A DNA stretch of 11,326 nucleotides from Lachnospiraceae bacterium UBA1251 (lineage in GTDB: Bacteria > Bacillota > Clostridia > Lachnospirales > Lachnospiraceae): positions 9,624 to 20,949 of the forward strand of contig DBVZ01000033.1 of assembly GCA_002308255.1 (NCBI GenBank). The letters are read 5' to 3'. Positions 6,914-11,326 of the stretch are shown one piece after another. Made by a program: the position numbers and the translations under genes. Below the pieces are notes generated by a model. The model was not told where the DNA came from, made no database searches, and saw only the letters and a list, made by a program, of their open reading frames with translations. Within the stretch, counting starts at the first letter, position 1; each line of letters begins with the position of its first letter.

Positions 6914-8128
6914 ATGGAATTTCGTTCTGTAAACCGATATCTTAAAGAATACACTTCCAGAGATTATGCAGGCACCGCCGCCGACGTTCCCGTCCGGCTG
7001 GACTGCTCTCTCGGCGTCAATTCCGATCTGCTCGGAAATGTTATTTTTGACCGTCTGCACGGTTTTTCTCAAAAATCCGTTCTGCACGAAGGAAGCAAAA
7101 AAACAGTGATCAATGAAGGAAATTATGCGGAGATCAAGTATTATCCGCATGATGATTCGATCATCCCTTCTCTTGTTTCCTGGTACAAACGACACGGGGT
7201 CGGGAAAGACTGGCTCACGGATGACTGTTTTCTCCTCGGAAACGGCTCCTACGGTATTCTCGAAGGGATCAATCTCATGTGCCTGACCGGGGGAAGGACC
7301 GTTCTCGGGCATGCCCCTCAGTTTACCGCCTATGTCGATCATGTTTTCTGCACCGGATCCGTTTACCGTGCGGTTCCGCTCAGAGAAGAAGAGAATTACC
7401 GGTTCTGTGCGGATGCATATCTGGAAGCGATGGATAACGGGATCGATCTCTTTATCATTGAAAATCCCAATAATCCCACCGGGCAAAGCATTCCTGTCGG
7501 GGAAATGCGCCGGATCGCCCGGAAAGCCCTCGCTTTGAACTGTCTTCTTGTCGTAGACGAAGCTTATGCGGAATACCTTCCGTATGAGGACAGCGCCCTT
7601 AATCTGATTCATGATTTCCCGAATGTGATCGTCACAAGAAGCTTTTCGAAAGGCTGGGGCATGGCGGGGCTTCGTCTCGGTTACGCAGCGGCTTCTCCGG
7701 AAACAGATATCCTGCAGCAGCTGAAGAAAGTCCTGCTTCCCTTCCAGGCAAACGCACTGGCCAGAGCACTCGCTAAAGCCGCGCTGGACAGCGATCTCGA
7801 GAATCCTTATGATCCGTTTGGTGTTCGTCAGGTCTTCGAACACAAACATCTTCTGCTCTCGGAGATCCGCAAATACAATGAAATATTCGGCAGGAAGCTT
7901 CTGGCCGCCGAAACGCATCCGGCAACTCCGATCATGATGCTTTATGTAAATGACCGGGGCAATGATTTCTGCCTGTTCCGGCACCTGCTCTCCAAAGGTC
8001 TTCTTACCGTGAACTGCGAGAGTTATGTGGGGCTCAGAAAAAATGCCGTCCGGCTGATGCTGCCGGAGGAAGAACAGATGAATCTCCTTCTGGAGATCAT
8101 TCGCGAAGCCGTTCGTGATCTGCCCTGA
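6914..8128 (+). CDS. Class I/II aminotransferase, HisC/CobD-like fold-type I PLP enzyme
   Basis: A 404-residue PLP-dependent enzyme. Visible motifs: DCSLGVN (30-36) near the N-terminus, YYPHD (76-80), LLGNGSYGILE (107-117) for the cofactor phosphate, NPNNPTG (184-190), VVDEAYAEY (213-221) with Asp215 and Tyr218, SFSKGWGMAGLRLGY (243-257) with PLP-Lys246 and Arg254, and a C-terminal Arg380 that should hold the substrate carboxylate. This order is that of histidinol-phosphate aminotransferase and threonine-phosphate decarboxylase relatives. No his or cob genes are nearby, so an amino acid aminotransferase acting beside the Trp-type module is plausible but unproven. The start has only a modest SD (AGGA, 5 nt before the ATG). 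It is monocistronic, with its own promoter, and converges on prmA. Confidence 0.88.
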   Translation: MEFRSVNRYLKEYTSRDYAGTAADVPVRLDCSLGVNSDLLGNVIFDRLHGFSQKSVLHEGSKKTVINEGNYAEIKYYPHDDSIIPSLVSWYKRHGVGKDWLTDDCFLLGNGSYGILEGINLMCLTGGRTVLGHAPQFTAYVDHVFCTGSVYRAVPLREEENYRFCADAYLEAMDNGIDLFIIENPNNPTGQSIPVGEMRRIARKALALNCLLVVDEAYAEYLPYEDSALNLIHDFPNVIVTRSFSKGWGMAGLRLGYAAASPETDILQQLKKVLLPFQANALARALAKAALDSDLENPYDPFGVRQVFEHKHLLLSEIRKYNEIFGRKLLAAETHPATPIMMLYVNDRGNDFCLFRHLLSKGLLTVNCESYVGLRKNAVRLMLPEEEQMNLLLEIIREAVRDLP

Positions 8129-8152
8129 GGCGGCAGCGATCTCAGGAGACAC

Positions 8153-8190
8153 AAAAAGACTTCCGCTTCTCTTCGCGGAAGTCCTTTTTC
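8153..8190. terminator. Bidirectional terminator between the aminotransferase gene and prmA
   Basis: GACTTCCGC (8158-8166) pairs with GCGGAAGTC (8175-8183). An A-run (8153-8157) lies on the left and a T-run (8185-8189) on the right, giving a U-tract to transcripts in either direction. It sits 24 nt after the aminotransferase stop and just beyond the prmA stop at 8195. Confidence 0.92.
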
Positions 8191-8194
8191 TGTT

Positions 8195-9487
8195 TTATTC
8201 GAAGTATTTATTCTCTTTCAGGATGCGGACCACTGTCTCGTAGTTTTCCCTTCTGTGGGGAAATGCGCATTTCGTGCAGTCCTTCACCCCTTTTTCCGTA
8301 AATCGGGGCGTCCCGGGGCACTGCTTTCCGAGAAAATGAAGCGGGCAGAAACAAAACAGACAGTTGAAATTATCCGGATCCTCTCCCGCGTGGCACGGGA
8401 AATACTCACATTCCCGATGCTGGAAATAGCGGTATCTTTTTGTCGGCTTCAACGCGGTTACGGAGCACCAGTCTCCCTGGTACGTCACCTCCAGGACCTT
8501 CATTTTCGCTTTTTTCAAAGCTTCCCGGATCATCGGTTCTTTCTCCCGCAGTATACCGGAAGTAATGTAGATACCTCCGTCTTTTAAGAATTCGGGTATA
8601 AACGGCGTGAGTTCCGTCAGGATCTCCGCTATGATATTGGCCGTCACAATATCGTACCCTTCCGGACAAGCGGCTTTTACGGCATCTCGCGCGGTCTCAT
8701 CGCTGATCACATTCGCGCAGACCCTTACAAAGTCTTCCTCCGGGATATGATTCTTCGTGAGATTGTCGTCGAGTGCCGGAAATGCGACAGGGTCGATATC
8801 CGTTCCGTAAACAGATCCCGCTCCGCTCCGAAGCGCTATAATACCAAGAATGCCGCTTCCCGTCCCGATGTCAAGAAGCGTCTGATCCTCTTTCTCCCCT
8901 TCTTTCTGTTCCGCCTGACGTGCTGCCAGATACTTTCTCAGCTGGCGGATGGCAAGCTGCGTCGTCTCGTGCTTGCCGGTCCCGAAAGCGGTCCCCGGAT
9001 CGATATACAGAGCCATCGACGCGCCTTCATCCGGCTCGGACGGTTCCCAGGAGGGAATGATCTCGATGTCATCCACAAAGAACCTGTGAAAATACTCTTT
9101 CCACCGATTGATCCATTCCTTGTCTTCGGTCTCCGACAGAGTGACTTTCCCCTCTCCGATCCCGCAGAAAGAACGCATCTCTTCCAGATTATTCCGGATC
9201 TTCAGAAGCAGTTCGGCCTCTTCAGGCGGGATATCTCTTTCCTCCCCCGGCGCACCGGACGGTTCCCGGGAGGATTCATCCATCCCGATATAAAATGAAA
9301 TTCTGGCACGTTCGTCGTTTTCCGGCATTTCCGGAACCACGTCGCCGAACATATTACCGGATTCCTCCGGCGGAACAGGAAGGTAATCCTCGATCTCAAC
9401 GCCTTCGATCCCGAGTTCCGAGAGCATGGCTGTCACCGGCTCCTCGGCGCAGGCATTCGTATGGATCGTGTATTTTCTCCACTTCAT
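8195..9487 (-). CDS. prmA: Ribosomal protein L11 methyltransferase PrmA with a C-terminal cysteine-rich domain
   Basis: A 430-residue protein. Residues 1 to about 348 are PrmA, which methylates ribosomal protein L11 using S-adenosylmethionine: MKWRKYTIHT start, DPGTAFGTGKHETT (163-176), the SAM loop LLDIGTGSGILG (204-215), DIVTANIIAEIL (279-290) and the usual end GDWCSVTALKP. About 80 more residues follow with eight cysteines (CEYFPC, CLFCFC, one single Cys, CTKC) plus PH, resembling the small metal-binding cysteine-rich domain I know as PF04071. PrmA is normally about 300-320 residues, so this is a fusion. The ATG at 9487 is chosen because AGGGGA lies 9 nt upstream and PrmA proteins begin there; an ATG at 9511 adds eight residues and directly abuts a hairpin. 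It is the third gene of the dnaK-dnaJ-prmA operon. Confidence 0.93.
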   Translation of the reverse strand: MKWRKYTIHTNACAEEPVTAMLSELGIEGVEIEDYLPVPPEESGNMFGDVVPEMPENDERARISFYIGMDESSREPSGAPGEERDIPPEEAELLLKIRNNLEEMRSFCGIGEGKVTLSETEDKEWINRWKEYFHRFFVDDIEIIPSWEPSEPDEGASMALYIDPGTAFGTGKHETTQLAIRQLRKYLAARQAEQKEGEKEDQTLLDIGTGSGILGIIALRSGAGSVYGTDIDPVAFPALDDNLTKNHIPEEDFVRVCANVISDETARDAVKAACPEGYDIVTANIIAEILTELTPFIPEFLKDGGIYITSGILREKEPMIREALKKAKMKVLEVTYQGDWCSVTALKPTKRYRYFQHRECEYFPCHAGEDPDNFNCLFCFCPLHFLGKQCPGTPRFTEKGVKDCTKCAFPHRRENYETVVRILKENKYFE

Positions 9488-9514
9488 TCTGTTTTTTCCC
9501 CTGATATACATTTG

Positions 9515-9537
9515 CCCGCGCGTTTAAACCGCGCGGG
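9515..9537 (-). other. GC hairpin between dnaJ and prmA
   Basis: CCCGCGCG (9515-9522) and CGCGCGGG (9530-9537) form a perfect 8-bp stem with a 7-nt loop in the 72-nt dnaJ-prmA gap. Neither strand has a U-tract after it, so it is not a standard terminator. It may be an mRNA processing or stability element separating dnaJ from prmA expression. Confidence 0.55.
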
Positions 9538-9559
9538 TATGTCCCGGAATCTGCTTTCC

Positions 9560-10663
9560 TTAAAACAGTTTTTTCTTCCTTGTCGCCTCATCGTATGCCT
9601 GCAAAGCCTTTTTCGCCTCTCTCGACAGCTTTGTCGGCACTTCCACGATCAGTGTGACATAGTGGTCTCCGCGCACGCCTTTGCTCCGCACGGACGGAAC
9701 GCCCTTTCCTCTGAGACGGATCCTGGTATCGGTCTGCGTACCTGCTTTCACCTCATACTCGACATTTCCGTCGACCGTCGGAATTCGGATTGTTCCTCCG
9801 AGCGCGGCAGTCGGGAAAGAGATCTTCTGCTCCGAAAAGATATTGAGGTCTTCCCTCTCGAAGATCTCGTGTCTTGCGACACGGACCTCCACGAGCAGAT
9901 CTCCCCTCGGTCCGCCGTTCCTGCCCGGCTCTCCCTTGTCCCGGATCCTTACGCTCATCCCGTTGTCAATTCCGGCCGGGATAGAGACCTTGATCTTCGT
10001 TCTCTTAGTGATATAACCGGTTCCGTGACAGTCTTTGCACTTTTCGCGGATGATCTGTCCGCTCCCGTGACAGTCGGGGCATGCCTGCTCGGTCTGCATC
10101 GTGCCGAACATCGTCTGCTGTCTCACATAGACCCGGCCGGTTCCGCTGCATTTTTTACAGGTCTCCGGGGATGTTCCCGGCTTGCATCCGTTCCCGTGGC
10201 AGGTCGCACATTCTTCTTTCAGATTCAGCTCCAGTTCCTTCTCACATCCTTTTATGGACTCATCAAAAGAAATGGATACCGTCGTCCTCACATTCGCGCC
10301 GCGCATGGGACCGTTCGTGTTCGATCTGCGGCCTCCTCCGAAGAAATCTCCGAAGCCGCCGCCGAAGAGGTCCCCGAAAATATCTCCCATACTGGAAAAA
10401 TCAAATCCGCCGAAGCCGGCCCCTCCCGCGCCCTGCTCAAAAGCAGCGTGACCGAACTGGTCATACTGTCTTCTCTTCTCCGGATCGGAAAGAATGCCGT
10501 ACGCCTCGGAAGCTTCCTTAAATTTTTCCGCGGCAGCCTCATCCCCCGGATTCATGTCCGGATGATACTTCTTCGCCAGCTGCCGGTATGCTTTTTTCAG
10601 CGCGGCGTCATCGGCGTTCCTGTCGACGCCGAGCACCTCGTAATAGTCTCTTTTTTCAGCCAT
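9560..10663 (-). CDS. dnaJ: Chaperone DnaJ (Hsp40)
   Basis: The 367-residue type I J-protein that delivers unfolded clients to DnaK and stimulates its ATPase in the cytoplasm. The J-domain (1 to about 70) has the essential HPD at 34-36. A Gly/Phe-rich segment covers about 77-111. The zinc region (about 152-216) has all four CxxCxGxG repeats ([32 protein letters not shown]), followed by the client-binding C-terminal beta domains and a basic tail KKKLF. Length and order are typical. It follows dnaK by 126 nt, with a strong hairpin between. The SD is weak next to the ATG (AGGCG), while a better one (AAGGAAG) lies about 24 nt upstream across a small stem-loop. Heat-shock control would come from the operon promoter outside this window. 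Confidence 0.98.
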   Translation of the reverse strand: MAEKRDYYEVLGVDRNADDAALKKAYRQLAKKYHPDMNPGDEAAAEKFKEASEAYGILSDPEKRRQYDQFGHAAFEQGAGGAGFGGFDFSSMGDIFGDLFGGGFGDFFGGGRRSNTNGPMRGANVRTTVSISFDESIKGCEKELELNLKEECATCHGNGCKPGTSPETCKKCSGTGRVYVRQQTMFGTMQTEQACPDCHGSGQIIREKCKDCHGTGYITKRTKIKVSIPAGIDNGMSVRIRDKGEPGRNGGPRGDLLVEVRVARHEIFEREDLNIFSEQKISFPTAALGGTIRIPTVDGNVEYEVKAGTQTDTRIRLRGKGVPSVRSKGVRGDHYVTLIVEVPTKLSREAKKALQAYDEATRKKKLF

Positions 10664-10672
10664 ATCGCCTGT

Positions 10673-10694
10673 TCAGCTCTCGCTGATCTTCCTT
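10673..10694 (-). promoter_or_regulatory. Displaced SD and GNRA stem-loop in the dnaJ initiation region
   Basis: Read on the minus strand, AAGGAA is followed by TCAGC-GAGA-GCTGA, a 5-bp stem closed by a GNRA-type tetraloop, and then by 9 nt to the dnaJ ATG. The SD is too far away in linear sequence, but folding the stem would bring it to about 11 nt. Melting would weaken initiation or hand it to the poorer AGGCG next to the ATG. Confidence 0.35.
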
Positions 10695-10724
10695 TCCGCG
10701 CGAACGCGTTATTACATCATCGCA

Positions 10725-10750
10725 GGCGCACAGGGTTTTCCCTGCGCGCC
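10725..10750 (-). other. dnaK-dnaJ intercistronic hairpin
   Basis: Arms 10725-10735 and 10740-10750 form an 11-bp GC-rich stem with a 4-nt loop (AAAA in the minus-strand RNA). One pair is G-U in the minus-strand transcript but A-C on the other strand, so the fold suits the dnaK-dnaJ message. No U-tract follows. A smaller stem (GGAGA/TCTCC, 10770-10783) lies closer to the dnaK stop. A role in mRNA stability, or in lowering dnaJ relative to dnaK, is inferred. Confidence 0.65.
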
Positions 10751-10789
10751 CGTAACATTCATCCTCTGCGGAGAGTCTTCTCCAACAGT

Positions 10790-11326
10790 TTATACCTCAC
10801 GGAAATCCGCGTCGACGACATCGTCGTCATTGCCGCTGTTTCCGCCGTTAAATCCGCCGCCGTTTCCGCCGAACTGGGACGGATCGACCTGCGGACCGCC
10901 CTGCGCCTGCTGCGCCTGTTCATACATCTTCGCAAAAAGCTTCTGGGCGCTGTTAAGCAGTTTTTCCTTGCCGGCTCTGATCTCATCGAGCTGGCTGTCT
11001 GTCGGCACACCGTCTCCGATGCTGCTGACAGTCTGCTTCAAAGCCGCGAGATCCGCTTCCACAGCCGCTTTGTCATTGGGATCCAGCTTGTCGCCGGTCT
11101 CTTTGATCGCGTTCTCCGTCTGGAAGATCAGGGAATCCGCATCATTTTTCGCGTCGATGCCTTCTTTGCGCTTCTTGTCTTCCGCTTCGTACTGCTGCGC
11201 TTCTTTTACGGCTTTGTCGATATCCGCATCCGACATATTGGAACTTGCGGTAATCGTGATGTGCTGTTCTTTGCCTGTTCCGAGATCCTTCGCGGATACA
11301 TTGACGATACCGTTGGCATCGATATC
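10790..11326 (-). CDS. dnaK: Chaperone DnaK (Hsp70), 5' part outside the window
   Basis: The C-terminal 178 residues of the Hsp70 chaperone. The frame is open to the window edge, where it reads [20 protein letters not shown], the highly conserved end of the beta-sandwich client-binding domain. The helical lid follows ([20 protein letters not shown], then [13 protein letters not shown]), then a Gly/Asn-rich flexible tail and the acidic end [12 protein letters not shown]. An internal Met at 11236 is not the start; the ATPase domain and most of the substrate-binding domain lie upstream. Position before dnaJ and prmA matches the Firmicutes heat-shock operon (hrcA-grpE-dnaK-dnaJ-prmA); hrcA, grpE and any CIRCE operator would be off the window. 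Confidence 0.98.
   Translation of the reverse strand, partial: DIDANGIVNVSAKDLGTGKEQHITITASSNMSDADIDKAVKEAQQYEAEDKKRKEGIDAKNDADSLIFQTENAIKETGDKLDPNDKAAVEADLAALKQTVSSIGDGVPTDSQLDEIRAGKEKLLNSAQKLFAKMYEQAQQAQGGPQVDPSQFGGNGGGFNGGNSGNDDDVVDADFREV

Noticed and set aside
6893..8152. A 419-codon minus-strand open frame over the aminotransferase gene
   Set aside because: It is also in register antisense to a gene with complete PLP-enzyme motifs, resembles no family I recognise, and runs across the terminator-side and promoter-side sequence.
9515..9537. dnaJ-prmA hairpin as a rho-independent terminator
   Set aside because: No U-tract on either strand, and prmA follows with its own SD and no clear promoter. 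It is kept as an unassigned RNA hairpin.

Overview
The window reads as a stretch of moderately GC-rich Clostridia (Firmicutes) chromosome, plausibly from an amino-acid-fermenting Lachnospiraceae-type anaerobe. The clues are a hexameric glutamate dehydrogenase, an M29 aminopeptidase, a tryptophanase-type lyase with a Na+-coupled (NSS) transporter, strong AAGGAGG ribosome binding sites, short U-tract terminators, and the Firmicutes order dnaK-dnaJ-prmA. The taxon is inferred from gene content and style only.

Layout. (1) 1-1001: the 3' two thirds of gdhA (+), closed by a bidirectional terminator shared with the next, convergent unit. (2) 1041-2951 (-): a two-gene unit, a YheO/DauR-type PAS-HTH regulator followed 12 nt later by an M29 metallo-aminopeptidase. 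(3) 2952-3177: an AT-rich divergent promoter region with inverted repeats that could be operators. (4) 3178-6834 (+): ridA, a long tryptophanase-like PLP lyase and an NSS-family symporter. A structured-looking leader lies before the lyase, an internal hairpin lies before the transporter, and a strong UUCG-loop terminator ends the unit. (5) 6842-8190 (+): a separately promoted class I/II aminotransferase, ending at a second bidirectional terminator. (6) 8195-11326 (-): the 3' end of the heat-shock operon, dnaK (partial), dnaJ and prmA. Here PrmA carries an extra C-terminal cysteine-rich domain.

How the genes fit together. The central block looks like an amino-acid (probably tryptophan) uptake and degradation module. 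The peptidase frees amino acids from peptides and the NSS carrier imports them with sodium. The lyase performs beta-elimination and releases the leaving group (indole if the substrate is Trp) plus 2-aminoacrylate, and RidA hydrolyses that reactive enamine/imine to pyruvate and ammonium. The adjacent aminotransferase and glutamate dehydrogenase could handle further nitrogen transfer. The divergent regulator is the natural candidate controller. The lyase keeps the residues that mark tryptophanase rather than tyrosine phenol-lyase (Asp184, His535, no Arg at 467), but it is about 75 residues longer than E. coli TnaA, mostly because of one insertion near residues 95-144.

The points most worth a second look are the ridA-lyase-transporter unit, the lyase insertion, the PrmA fusion to an eight-cysteine domain, and several RNA/DNA structures between genes.
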